Shown here: in pieces, positions 15,921 to 32,978 of the stretch
Numbering within the stretch: position 1 is the first letter of the stretch
Layout of the letters: every line of letters starts with the position of its first letter
Origin: Chrysomallon squamiferum
Lineage: Eukaryota; Mollusca; Gastropoda; Neomphalida; Peltospiridae
Assembly: GCA_012295275.1 (NCBI GenBank)
Contig: CM022667.1
Location: 17,765,245-17,829,244, forward strand
Direction: 5' to 3'
DNA: 64,000 nucleotides
The notes under the pieces: generated by a model
The model's database searches: none
Told to the model about the DNA's origin: nothing
Seen by the model: only the letters and a program-made list of their open reading frames with translations
Program-made: the position numbers and the translations under genes

Positions 15921-16040
15921 TTGGTCACGTGAACATGAGCTGCTTTATAGAAATTGATACAATTATGATGTTCTAAGTGTACGAATATTGCCTGATGCGA
16001 ATTCGTCAAAGCCAAGTGTTTATAAGAGATCGGTGATCTT
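15921..16040 (-). promoter_or_regulatory. Candidate promoter/5' UTR of a minus-strand gene
   Basis: Minus-strand CTTATAAACAC near 16016-16028 resembles a TATA box. About 90 bp downstream there is a consensus donor (GTGAGT at 15919). This would fit a non-coding first exon upstream of the signal-peptide exon at 15650-15732. It is inferred from motifs only. Confidence 0.25.
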
Positions 16041-17319
16041 TCACTAAGTGGAATTATAAACGTAAATTCTAAAAATATGTTCTTACTTCTAATTATAATA
16101 ATAGTTAGTTGTGACAGTATACCTAGAACTATTTAATAATGGCGTTGATAACCATGGTGATGGGTAAAACATAATTATGATTTTGACGACACTGACGTTT
16201 TTTATAATGATCATGACGACGGTGATGATGATGACGACGATAAAGAATTAAAATATAGAGACTATAATTCATAAAATAATATTTATTAATTAATATCTAC
16301 TGTTACAACGTGAAGTAAATGAAAGGAGTATACATTTTATTTGACGATGTCTATCAGAGATTAAAGCCTGACATCACTGTATAACTTCTTATAATCCAAT
16401 CGTTCATTACTGGCATTTTAAAATATTGAATTTCTATTCCCGTGTTTACACGAATGCAATGAAAATAACTTGTAATTATAATAAAAATGTTATTAATTTA
16501 TTATAATTATTGAGCGTGAAGAAAATCGTTACTTTAATTTATTCCGTATATTCTCGCCTATTCCTCGGAAATACATAAGCAACTGGTGTCGTCTGCCCAC
16601 GTAACAGCTGGCGCGAGCAAGCTCAGTGTTTCAGTTAATTCTACGTAACGTCAGCGACGTGATGCTCTTGTTTTAGGGCGCATTAAGCATACGTCAACGG
16701 CAACATGTTGGCTAAGGTTATATCTGTGACGTTGTATTCTGGAAAAGGACAGATAGAAACTTTTCACAAGTTTCGATTTAAGGCGCCAACGCGTTCACGT
16801 GACGTTCAAAACAGGCGACATATGTGAAACTAATTTCACAACGACATTGCCGTGTCCAAAACAACAGATGTAGTTCAAATGATTATTGTATAAAACTGAT
16901 AGTAGGAGTAATAATATAATAATAGGCAATATATCTCTATCGTAGTAGTAGTATTTGTAGTTATAGTGTTAGTAATAGTAGATGACATAGTAAGGTAGTG
17001 ATACTGGTACAAGTAATAATTTTAAGACAAATATTAGAAATAGTACATAGTTGAAGTTATATGTATTTGTAGTAGCATTAGTAATGAAAGAATAGAAGTA
17101 GTATAGTGATAGTAGTATTAACAGACGTAGTAAAATGGTGTTTTAATACTAGTAAAATGGTGTTTTAATTGAGTATTGAAATAGTATTAGTACTATTAGT
17201 AGCAATTACTAGATATAGTAATTTAGTAGTACTAATAGTAGTAGTAGTAGTAGTAGAATAGTAGCAATAGTATTCATAGCGATAGTAGTCGTAGAACAGT
17301 AAAACCCGTTACAGAAGTC
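16041..17319. other. Gene-free interval with a CG-richer patch
   Basis: From about 16560 to 16860 the base composition is less AT-rich, with several ACGT and CACGTG-like words (ACGTAACGTCAGCGACGTGA). No reading frame is convincing. This could be a regulatory patch. From 16900 an imperfect (TAG)n-rich region leads into the 31-bp satellite. Confidence 0.4.
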
Positions 17320-20300
17320 GTAGAAATGTTATGTAGCTGTAGTCGTAGTAGTAGAAGTGTTATGCAGCTGTAGTCGTAGTAGTAGAAGTGTTATGTAGCT
17401 GTAGTCGTAGTAGTAGAAGTGTTATGTAGCTGTAGTCGTAGTAGTAGAAGTGTTATGTAGCTGTAGTCGTAGTATGAGAAGTGTTATGCAGCTGTAGTCG
17501 TAGTAGTAGAAGTGATATGCAGCTGTAGTCGTAGTAGTAGAAGTGTTATGTAGCTGTAGTCGTAGTAGTAGAAGTGTTATGTAGCTGTAGTCGTAGTAGT
17601 AGAAGTGTTATGTAGCTGTAGTCGTAGTAGTAGAAGTGTTATGCAGCTGTAGTCGTAGTAGCAGTAGAAGTGTTATGTAGCTGTAGTCGTAGCAGTAGAA
17701 GTGTAGTAGTAGAAGTGTTATGTAGCTGTAGTCGTAGTAGCAGTAGAAGTGTTATGTAGCTGTAGTCGTAGTAGTAGAAGTGTTATGTAGCTGTAGTCGT
17801 AGTAGTAGAAGTGTTATGTAGCTGTAGTCGTCGCAGTAGAAGTGTTATGTATCTGTAGTCGTAGCAGTAGTAGAAGTGTTATGTAGCTGTAGTCGTAGTA
17901 GCAGTAGAAGTGTTATGTAGCTGTAGTCCTAGCAGTAGTAGAAATGTTATGTAGCTGTAGTGGTAGTAGCAGTAGAAGTGTTATGTAGCTGTAGTCGTAG
18001 CAGTAGTAGAAGTGTTATGTAGCTGTATTCGTAGTAGCAGTAGAAGTGTTATGTAGCTGTAGTCGTAGTAGTAGAAGTGTTATGTAGCTGTAGTCGTAGT
18101 AGTAGAAGTGTTATGTAGCTGTAGTCGTAGTAGTAGAAGTGTTATGTAGCTGCAGTCGTAGTAGTAGAAGTGTTATGTGTAGCTGTAGTCGTAGTCGTAG
18201 CAGTAGAGGTGTTATGTAGCTGCAGTCGTAGTAGTAGAGGTGTTATGTAACTGCAGTCGTAGTAGTAGAAGTGTTATGTAGCTGTATTCGTAGTAGTAGA
18301 AGTGTTATGTAGCTGTAGTCGTAGTAGTAGAAGTGTTATGTAGCTGTAGTCGTAGTAGTAGAAGTGTTATGTAGCTGTAGTCGTAGTAGTAGAAGTGTTA
18401 TGTAGCTGTAGTCGTAGTAGTAGAAGTGTAGTAGTAGAAGTGTTATGTAGCTGTAGTCGTAGTAGTAGAAGTGTAGTAGTAGAAGTGTTATGTAGCTGTA
18501 GTCGTAGTAGTAGAAGTGTTATGTAGCTGTAGTCGTAGTAGTAGAAGTGTTATGTAGCTGCAGTCGTAGTAGTAGAAGTGTTATGTAGCTGTAGTCGTAG
18601 CAGTAGAGGTGTTATGTAGCTGCAGTCGTAGCAGTAGAGGTGTTATGTAACTGCAGTCGTAGTAGTAGAAGTGTTATGTAGCTGTATTCGTAATAGTAGA
18701 AGTGTTATGTAGCTGTAGTCGTAGTAGTAGAAGTGTTATGTAGCTGTAGTCGTAGTAGTAGAAGTGTTATGTAGCTGTAGTCGTAGTAGTAGAAGTGTTA
18801 TGTAGCTGTAGTCGTAGTAGTAGAAGTGTTATGTAGCTGTAGTCGTAGTAGTAGTAGAAGTGTAGTAGTAGAAGTGTTATGTACCTGTAGTCGTAGTAGC
18901 AGTAGAAGTGTTATGTAGCTGTAGTCGTAGTAGTAGAAGTGTTATGTAGCTGTAGTCGTAGTAGTAGAAGTGTAGTAGTAGAAGTGTTATGTAGCTGTAG
19001 TCGTAGTAGCAGTAGAAGTGTTATTTAGCTGTAGTCGTAGTAGTAGAAGTGTTATGTAGCTGTAGTCGTAGTAGTAGAAGTGTTATGTAGCTGTAGTCGT
19101 CGCAGTAGAAGTGTTATGTATCTGTAGTCGTAGCAGTAGTAGAAGTGTTATGTAGCTGTAGTCGTAGTAGCAGTAGAAGTGTTATGTAGCTGTAGTCCTA
19201 GCAGTAGTAGAAATGTTATGTAGCTGTAGTGGTAGTAGCAGTAGAAGTGTTATATAGCTGTAGTCGTAGCAGTAGTAGAAGTGTTATGTAGCTGTATTCG
19301 TAGTAGCAGTAGAAGTGTTATGTAGCTGTAGTCGTAGCAGTAGAGGTGTTATGTAGCTGCAGTCGTAGTAGTAGAAGTGTTATGTAGCTGTAGTCGTAGC
19401 AGTAGAGGTGTTATGTAGCTGCAGTCGTAGTAATAGAAGTGTTATGTAGCTGTATTCGTAGTAGTAGAAGTGTTATGTAGCTGTAGTCGTAGTAGTAGAA
19501 GTGTTATGTAGCTGTAGTCGTAGTAGTAGAAGGGTTTTGTATCTGTAGTCGTAGTAGTAGAAGTGTTATGTAGCTGTATTCGTAGTAGTAGAAGTGTTAT
19601 GTAGCTGTATTCGTAGTAGTAGAAGTGTTATGTAGCTGTATTCGTAGTAGTAGAAGTGTTATGTAGCTGTAGTCGTAGTAGTAGAAGTGTTTTGTAGCTG
19701 TAGTCGTAGTAGCAGTGTTATGTAGCTGTAGTCGTAGTAGTAGAAGTGTTATGTAGCTGTAGTCGTAGTAGTAGAAGTGTTATGTAGCTGTAGTCGTAGT
19801 AGTAGAAGTGTAGTAGTAGAAGTGTTATGTAGCTGTAGTCGTAGCAGTAGAAGTGTTATCTAGCTGTAGTCGTAGCAGTAGAAGTGTTATGTAGCTGTAG
19901 TCGTAGTAGTAGAAGTAGAAGTGTTATGTAGCTGTAGTCGTAGTAGTAGAAGTTTATATAGTGTAGTAGTAGTAGAAGTGTTATGTAGCTGTAGTCGTAG
20001 TAGTAGAAGTGTTATGTAGCTGTAGTCGTAGTAGTAGAAGTAGTTTATGTAGCTGTAGTCGTAGTAGTAGAAATGTTATGTAGCTGTATTCGTAGTAGTA
20101 GAGAAGTGTTATGTAGCTGTAGTCGTAGTAGTAGTAGAAGGGTTTTGTAGCTGTAGTCGTAGTAGTAGAAGTGTTATGTAGCTATAGTCGTAGTAGTAGA
20201 AGTGTTATATAGCTGTAGTCGTAGCTGTAGTCGTAGTAGTAGTAGTAGAAGTGTTATGTAGCTGTAGTCGTAGTAGTAGAGAGTGTTATGTAGCTGTAGT

Positions 20301-23300
20301 CGTAGTAGTAGTCGTAGTAGTGTTATGTAGCTGTAGTCGTAGTAGTAGAAGTTTATGTAGCTGTAGTCATGTAGTAGTAGTAGAAGTGTTATGTAGCTGT
20401 AGTCGTAGTAGTAGAAGTGTTATGTGTAGTCGCTGTTATGTAGTCGTAGTAGTAGTAGTAGAAGTGTTATGTAGCTGTAGTCGTAGTAGTAGAAGTGTTA
20501 TGTAGCTGTAGTCGTAGTAGTAGAAGTGTTATGTAGCTGTAGTCGTAGTAGTAGAAGTGTTATGTAGCTGCAGTCGTAGTAGTAGAGAAGTGTTATGTAG
20601 TCTGTAGTCGTAGTAGTAGAGGTGTTATGTAGCTGTAGTCGTAGTAGTAGAGGTGTTATGTAACTGTAGTCGTAGTAGTAGAAGTGTTATGTAGCTGTAT
20701 TCGTAATAGTAGAAGTGTTATAGAAGTGTTAGTAGCTGTAGCTGTAGTCGTAGTAGTAGAAGTGTTATGTAGCTGTAGTCGTAGTAGTAGAAGTGTTATG
20801 TAGCTGTAGTCGTAGTAGTAGAAGTGTTATGTAGCTGTAGTCGTAGTAGTAGAAGTGTTATGTAGCTGTAGTCGTAGTAGTATGTAAGTCGTAGTAGTAG
20901 AAGTGTTATGTAGCTGTAGTCGTAGTAGTAGAAGTAGCTGTATTGTAGTAGTAGAAGTGTTATGTAGCTGTAGTCGTAGTAGTAGAAGTGTTATGTAGCT
21001 GTAGTCGTAGTAGTAGAAGTGTTATGTAGCTGCAGTCGTAGTAGTAGAAGTGTTATGTAGCTGTAGTCGTAGTAGTAGAAGGTGTTATGTAGCTGTAGTC
21101 GTAGTAGTAGAGGTGTTATGTAACTGTAGTCGTAGTAGTAGAAGTGTTATGTAGCTGTATTCGTAGTAGTAGTAGAAGTGTTATGTAGCTGTAGTCGTAG
21201 TAGTAGAAGTGTTATGTAGCTGTAGTCGTAGTAGTAGAAGTGTTATGTAGCTGTAGTCGTAGTAGTAGAAGTGTTATGTAGCTGTAGTCGTAGTAGTAGA
21301 GTAGAAGTGTTATGTAGCTGTAGTCGTAGTAGTAGAAGTGTAGTAGTAGAAGTGTTATGTACCTGTAGTCGTAGTAGCAGTAGAAGTGTTATGTAGCTGT
21401 AGTCGTAGTAGTAGAAGTGTTATGTAGCTGTAGTCGTAGTAGTAGAAGTGTAGTAGTAGAAGTGTTATGTAGCTGTAGTCGTAGTAGCAGTAGAAGTGTT
21501 ATTTAGCTGTAGTCGTAGTAGTAGAAGTGTTATGTAGCTGTAGTCGTAGTAGTAGAAGTGTTATGTAGCTGTAGTCGTAGTAGTAGAAATGTTATGTAGC
21601 TGTATTCGTAGTAGTAGAAGTGTTATGTAGCTGTAGTCGTAGTAGTAGAAGGGTTTTGTAGCTGTAGTCGTAGTAGTAGAAGTGTTATGTAGCTATAGTC
21701 GTAGTAGTAGAAGTGTTATATAGCTGTAGTCGTAGTAGTAGAAGTATAGTAGTAGAAGTGTTATGTAGCTGTAGTCGTAGTAGTAGAAGTGTTATGTAGC
21801 TGTAGTCGTAGTAGTAGAAGTGTAGTAGTAGAAGTGTTATGTAGCTGTAGTCGTAGTAGCAGTAGAAGTGTTATGTAGCTGTAGTCGTAGTAGTAGAAGT
21901 GTTATGCAGCTGTAGTCGTAGTAGCAGTAGAAGTGTTATGTAGCTGTAGTCGTAGTAGTAGAAGTGTTATGTAGCTGTAGTCGTAGTAGTAGAAGTGTTA
22001 TGTAGCTGTAGTCGTAGTAGCAGTAGAAGTGTTATGTAGCTGTAGTCGTAGTAGTAGAAGTGTAGTAGTAGAAGTGTTATGCCGCTGTAGTGGTAGTAGT
22101 AGAAGTGTTATGTAGCTGTAGTCGTAGTAGCAGTAGAAGTGTTATGTAGCTGTAGTCGTAGTAGTAGAAGTGTAGTAGTAGAAGTGTTATGCCGCTGTAG
22201 TCGTAGTAGTAGAAGTGTTATGTAGCTGTAGTCGTAGTAGTAGAAGTGTTATGTAGCTGTAGTCGTAGTAGTAGAAATGTTATGTAGCTGTATTCGTAGT
22301 AGTAGAAGTGTTATGTAGCTGTAGTCGTAGTAGTAGAAGTGTTTTGTAGCTGTAGTCGTAGTAGAAGTGTTATGTAGCTGTAGTCGTAGTAGTAGAAGTG
22401 TAGTAGTAGTAGTGTTATGTAGCTGTAGTCGTAGTCGTAGTAGAAGTGTTATGTAGCTATAGTCGTAGTAGTAGAAGTGTTATGTAGCTGTAGTCGTAGT
22501 AGTAGAAGTGTGATGTAGCTGTAGTCGTAGTAGTAGAAATGTTATGTAGCTGTATTCGTAGTAGTAGAAGTGTTATGTAGCTGTAGTCGTAGTAGTAGAA
22601 GTGTTTTGTAGCTGTAGTCGTAGTAGAAGTGTTATGTAGAAGTGTTATGTAGCTGTAGTCGTAGTAGTAGAAGTGTTATGTAGCTGTAGTCGTAGTAGTA
22701 GAAGTGTTATGTAGCTGTAGTCTTAGTAGTAGAAGTGTAGTAGTAGAAGTGTTATGTAGCTGTAGTCGTAGTAGTAGAAGTGTAGTAGTAGAAGTGTTAT
22801 GTAGCTGTAGTCGTTGTAGCAGTAGAAGTGTTATGTAGCTGTAGTCGTAGTAGTAGAAGTGTTATGTAGCTGTAGTCGTAGTCGTAGTAGAAGTGTTATG
22901 TAGCTGTAGTCGTAGTAGAAGTGTTTTGTAGCTGTAGTCGTAGTAGAAGTGTTATGTAGCTGTAGTCGTAGTAGAAGTGTTATGTAACTGTAGTCGTAGT
23001 AGTAGAAGTGTTTTGTAGCTGTAGTCGTAGTAGAAGTGTTATGTAGCTGTAGTCGTAGTAGTAGAAGTGTAGTAGTAGAAGTGTTATGTAGCTGTAGTCG
23101 TAATAGTAGAAGTGTTATGTAGCTGTAGTCGTAGTAGGAGAAGTGTTATGTAGCTGTAGTCGTAGTAGTAGAAGTGTAATAGTAGAAGTGTTATGTAGCT
23201 GTAGTCGTAGTAGTAGAAGTGTTATGTAGCTGTAGTCGTAGTAGTAGAAGTGTTATGTAGCTGTAGTCGTAGTAGTAGAAGTGTTATGTAGCTGTAGTCG

Positions 23301-23595
23301 TAGTAGTAGAAGTGTTATGTACCTGTAGTCGTAGTAGTAGAAGTGTTATGTATTCGTAGTAGTGTATTTATGTAGCTGTAGTAGTAGAAGTGTTATGTAG
23401 CTGTAGTCGTAGCAGTAGTAGAAGTGTTATGTAGCTGTAGTGGTAGTAGTAGAAGTGTTATGTAGCTGTAGTCGTAGCAGTAGTAGAAGTGTTATGTAGC
23501 TTTATTCGTAGCAGTAGTAGAAGTGTTATGTAGCTGTAGTCGTAGTAGTAGAAGTGTTATGTAGCTGTAGTCGTAGCAGTAGTAGAAGTGTTATT
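17320..23595. repeat. 31-bp satellite array, about 6.3 kb
   Basis: Roughly 200 copies of a 31-bp unit, AGCTGTAGTCGTAGTAGTAG plus AAGTGTTATGT. Length variants carry extra or missing TAG/CAG trinucleotides and inserted AAGTGTAGTAGTAG segments. Diagnostic variants (gtacctg, gttatttag, gtcgtcgcag) recur at fixed offsets, showing duplication of multi-unit blocks. The 19.9-20.95 kb part is more irregular than the rest. The array starts from a TAG/GTA-rich region (16900-17290), which suggests how the unit arose. Confidence 0.97.
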
Positions 23596-23643
23596 CATCT
23601 CAGTTTCAAAAACTTTGCCAGTAGCTAAATGTGATGAACTAAC

Positions 23644-23714
23644 CTGGTTCAACATAAGCTAAAGAAACAGTAATTAGTAACCATGTGTCACACAGCGTTA
23701 TCAGCACCAGCAAT
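23644..23714 (-). CDS. Candidate signal-peptide-like exon of an unresolved minus-strand gene
   Basis: A 71-nt minus-strand segment lies between an acceptor (TTGCTTTCAG) and a donor (CCAG|GTTAGT). In the only open frame it reads LLVLITLCDTWLLITVSLAY then VEP, entering in phase 2 and leaving in phase 1. There is no internal ATG, so an upstream exon would be needed. It is strongly hydrophobic with an S-L-A cleavage-like end. The right end of the 31-bp satellite lies about 50 bp downstream in the presumed intron. Partner exons were not found. It may be chance, but both splice sites are good. Confidence 0.35.
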
Positions 23715-24401
23715 CTGAAAGCAATTTAAAAATATATATTTAAAACAAATTATGTCCAAATGTTGCTGTACCTGAATATTAATTACCAATCTGAATCGAT
23801 AATACATAAAATTGTATTAGCGTATTTTGTCACAGAGATTAAACTGAAGATCGATTCTCCTTCATACTCTCAATGAACAATGTACTGTTAGCCAGTGTAC
23901 TGTTACTCCAAGTATTAATATATATATATATATACCCACATATGTATGTATGTATGTATGTATGCATGTATTCATTTTAGGATTAGAATATCCTCTGTGT
24001 TATGTATACGTCTGCACACAGACAATAGTCAGGAACGCTCTGGCACGGGAGGACAAAGTCTACTCATGAACTCACAAACTCCGTCCGATGCCGAAACTCG
24101 AACGTGTAGCACCCATTCGCCCGCATGTACGTGTGCATGTTCGTGTTTGTGTGTGTGTATATATACACACACATACATGTACGTACGCATGAATGTATGT
24201 TTCTAAATATATAGTTATGTTTCTGTAAATATGTAATGAGAAAGCATTAAATTCACGTAGAACGTGAAAATTTAAAAAGCGAACTTATTCGTTGTTATTA
24301 TTTAATATTCTAACAGATAACAAAACAAACATGGAAAATATATGTATAGTTTTATTATGATACATACATAAAATCAGTTTAACAAATTGTGAAATACATA
24401 C

Positions 24402-24405
<4 letters not shown>

Positions 24406-24480
<75 letters not shown>
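24406..24480. repeat. (GA)n microsatellite
   Basis: A perfect GA run of about 75 bp. Confidence 0.95.
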
Positions 24481-24484
<4 letters not shown>

Positions 24485-24885
24485 GAAATTACAATAACGT
24501 AATATTTTTGACTTATTCCAGATTGCATATTTCAGTTGCTTCGATGATAATTATACACAAGACGTATTTATCACATAGCAGTCATACACATGTATTACGT
24601 ATGTAAGTAAGGAAATATGTTTATTAATGACGCACTAAATACCTTTTTACTGTTATATGACTAATCAGAAAGGGAAGAAACCTAGAGTTTGGGTTACATT
24701 TTACGATTAGCAGAAAAATATACTTTATATGCACCATCCCATTTTCAGGCACATATATATAAAGATCTTTGTTACACCATTGTTGGAGCGCTGGCTTGAA
24801 GGAGAAATAGACCATTATGTCCTCCAGGGGGGATCGATTGATATACTCTGGTGCACTCTTATTAATTCAACGATCCTCAGATTAG

Positions 24886-24979
24886 GAAATATGTTTACAT
24901 GAAATATGTTTACATGAAATATGTTTACATGAAATATGTTTACATGAAATATGTTTACATGAAATATGTTTACATGAAA
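24886..24979. repeat. 15-bp minisatellite
   Basis: Six near-perfect copies of GAAATATGTTTACAT. Being a multiple of three it produces an artefactual repeat peptide (NIFHV) on the minus strand. Confidence 0.93.
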
Positions 24980-25119
24980 TATTGTTGAATGTTGTTGAAA
25001 TCTAGCAGCATTTGGCCAAGTTTTTAGTAACAATATGAAATATCGACCTGTAGCGAATGTTTTATACTTACATACTTATACACAGGCCTATGCATGTACA
25101 TAGTTTTGTACATGTGTGT

Positions 25120-25126
25120 GTCTGTG

Positions 25127-25164
<38 letters not shown>

Positions 25165-25210
25165 TACACGTATATATATATATATTATATATACATACAT
25201 ACATACATAC

Positions 25211-25253
<43 letters not shown>

Positions 25254-25355
25254 AACATACATACACCCATACACACACATAAAACATACATACATATGTG
25301 TGTATGTGTGCGCGCGTTTGCAAACATACATATATATACATATATATATCTACAT
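25120..25355. repeat. Compound (AT)/(AC)/(CATA) microsatellite
   Basis: Alternating AT, AC and CATA runs across about 230 bp. Purine-pyrimidine alternation throughout makes it potentially Z-DNA or cruciform forming. Confidence 0.88.
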
Positions 25356-26552
25356 ACATACATATTTAATTACTAACAAACAATTATTAACATACATAAG
25401 AGTACGTAAAAAAGGTATAAAGAAATAAACTCTAAAGCTGTCCCTGTGCGCGCGCGCCTTTGTTTCAGTGTGAAATAATGGAAGTCCTATTTTTCGATTA
25501 TTTGTAGTATGGGACAATTCTTATTTCCAAACAATCTCCATGTTACATCATTCATCATCGATCAAAATGTATGATTAATTTCTTGAATTCACATGTTCAT
25601 GTGTTCGTAACCATATCAGGAATTGCACTGTTTTTTCTGATATTCACGCACTCATTGTTCACACTGGTGATTTTGTGACCGCTCAGTGCTGAGTTATACG
25701 AACACGTCAGCTTCGCGTCACCCGGCCTCTGCCAGGTTCATTTTCAAATATCAATTTGCTCTGTTTTGTGCTGGGCAGTGCTCGGCTGTAGCTTGTAGCG
25801 AACGTTCACAGCACACCAGCTATTTATACAGATCTGAAATATATAACATAACGACAAGTTAAGTACCCATCCTATTTATATAACAAAATAAGAATAACAG
25901 TGATGATAACTTGATGGTGACAATATAGTTGTAGCATCATATGTCAGCAGAAATAACAATAATGCAAAAACAGCGGCAGCAGCAACTACAAAACATGATA
26001 GAATAAAATCAATAATAAAAAATAAATTAAATAAAAATAAATAAATTAATTAAATATATAGAAAGTAAATTAAATACTACTACGTGATAAAAATAAAACA
26101 GAATAACAAAAGTATCTAAAAAGTTATACCATATTACTATTATCGCTGTTCTACTAGTACTACGATCACTATAGTTTCTGCATACTATTACTTCTACTAC
26201 TGCAACTATTGCTGCTGCTATAATACAACGACAGCAGTGAAGCCTTATTTAATTATAATTACCTCAACTAACACATTAGAGATTCCGTTCGGGATTTTTT
26301 CCGGACGCATTCGGCTATTTCCGCACCGGAATTTTTTAGGAAGACGAAACTGAATTTGGTGATTCGTTCCAAGAGCTTCAAACTTAAACGTTTTCTTTCA
26401 CTTTATCTTTAGTGTTATTTCTGTTTTCACCTGTTTCTTTTATCACAAAGTAAGTTTAAAGAAGAGACGACGTTTTTTCAATTCTGCTCTTCAGTTTCCT
26501 TTCTCGTTAATATAAAAGTATTTGTTTGAAACATAAAGTTAAAATAAAGTGT

Positions 26553-30984
<4,432 letters not shown>

Positions 30985-31518
30985 GTTTGAAACTCTGAAC
31001 TGAATCCTCGCTAAAAACAAAACCGACTAGATAACAAACTTACACACACACACGTGTTTTGTTTCAAAGTTTCCACATCTGCATAACGTCGTCTCACTGG
31101 CTGTTCTCCCGCTGGTTTCGCCTGTGCGGTTCTATCGATTGTTTTGTTCAGTCCACTCGATGATATCGCTCTTATTGCAGCAACCCTGGACCACGTGCTT
31201 ACTGGAAATAACACACTTATTCCCTAGCCAATCAGATGATTCGTGACGTGTACAATCTATAACGAAATCTCACGATTCGCATTAAGCTTAATAATTGACA
31301 ACGAAACTGTTACATGCTTTGAAATGTAATGTGTGTGGGGAGAAAAATTAAAGAAATAATTTTATAGAGGTGAATCAGAGTGCAGGATGCGTTGCTTTGA
31401 ATGAAGATGGGAGAGGGTAGGACAGAATGAAAAGAGTTTACAGATTAAGGGAACAATTTTAGTGTGAGGGTAATAAAATTAGAAAACGTTTTGGTGATAC
31501 GTATACCGGATTGTCCCT

Positions 31519-31630
31519 TTGTGTGTGTGTTTGTATGTGTTTGTATATGTGTTTGTGTGTGTTTGTGTGTGTATGTGTGTGTTTGTATATGTGTTTGTGT
31601 GTGTGTATATGTGTGTGTTTGTATGTGGGC
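31519..31630. repeat. GT-rich imperfect microsatellite
   Basis: GTGT, GTTT and GTAT units mixed over about 110 bp, upstream of the RGK gene. Confidence 0.85.
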
Positions 31631-32306
31631 AAAACATCTATTTTAACATTTATTGTTAATTATTGTTACTTATCTTTCACTCAGAAGGTTGGTCCTGAAC
31701 ACCTTGACCGCTGTTTCCAACACGTGAGGTAAATTTGAGTTTTCACTCAAAGATTAAACTTGGAGACAGCCTTTGATAGATTACAATATCCTGTGTATTG
31801 ATGTTTTCTACCGAAAATGTTTAATAAATATATTACTTTTTTAAGGTCAGTATTGTCATTTGTTTCTTTGTTCAGTGAGATTTCCTTTCTGCAGAGTCTG
31901 CGTAGGTTGTGAAAAGTTTAAGAAGACGTTTTCGATTTATTTTAATATGTGAAAACATAACTAACACTCTTATAATACCTATATGTGTAAATGCATGTAA
32001 ACATATGTAAATAGTTACGTACCACATCTATTCATTCATATATTATTTATATATACACACAAACATACACGCACAGACGAGAACGTATAATTTATTTGTA
32101 AAAACCTATATACACACATACAAAATATATATATATATATATTAGCATAAAATAAATTTAAAAAAATAACTCCAAAGAAAATAAATTAAATTCAGACACA
32201 TGGCATTCAACATGAATTATTACAACAACAATCAAAAAAAAAAAAATAAAAATAAACTATGAAAAAAATAAAAATGAAAACAATTATAAAAAATAAATCA
32301 ATAATA

Positions 32307-32329
32307 AAAATAAATAAATAAATAAATAA

Positions 32330-32369
<40 letters not shown>
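32307..32369. repeat. (AAAT)n microsatellite
   Basis: A tetranucleotide run within a longer A-rich region (32230-32370). Confidence 0.88.
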
Positions 32370-32731
32370 ATAACATTCCCATGTCCTTCAACTCGTCTTT
32401 CGATTTCATTTGCAACATGTCGCAATCTAGGTTCAGTGTTAACTGTATTTTGCTGGGTCACTAATCAACGAGAAATGTCAAGAAACCGCGGGGAGTTCTG
32501 ACAACAATGGCTGACGGGTGAATCCAAGAATCGAATGACTGCTGAACAAAATGTCAAAAATCAAAATTTACATTTTGTATCTAAAATTCTTCATCTTCTT
32601 CTTCCTCTTTTTCTGAATTTTTCATGTTTCATTTCTTCTTTTTTCTTCTTCAAAAACAAGAAGTCTATACGTGTCCTTATAGAAGATATATATAGAGATG
32701 AAAAAGCGCGCCCGCGTGTGTTTGTTTGTGA

Positions 32732-32978
<247 letters not shown>

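Larger units (their letters stand above)
23720..26552. other. Gene-free interval with microsatellites
   Basis: It holds (AT)/(TATG) runs at 23920-23964, a (GA)n run at 24406-24480, a 15-bp minisatellite at 24886-24979, and compound AT/AC repeats at 25120-25350. A more GC-rich patch at 25640-25830 has no convincing exon. The last 270 bp would contain the 3' UTR of the RGK gene that ends at 26553. Confidence 0.5.

Noticed and set aside
20251-20505. Cys/Val/Ser-rich open frame within the 31-bp satellite
   Set aside because: It is an accidental frame through an irregular satellite segment with no protein features.
17320-23595. CRISPR-like array
   Set aside because: Units are contiguous with no unique spacers, and the genome is eukaryotic with introns.
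31011-31214. Minus-strand 67-codon frame just upstream of the RGK start as an extra coding exon
   Set aside because: The only way to splice it to the next exon would need an intron under 40 bp. It is more likely 5' UTR or promoter.
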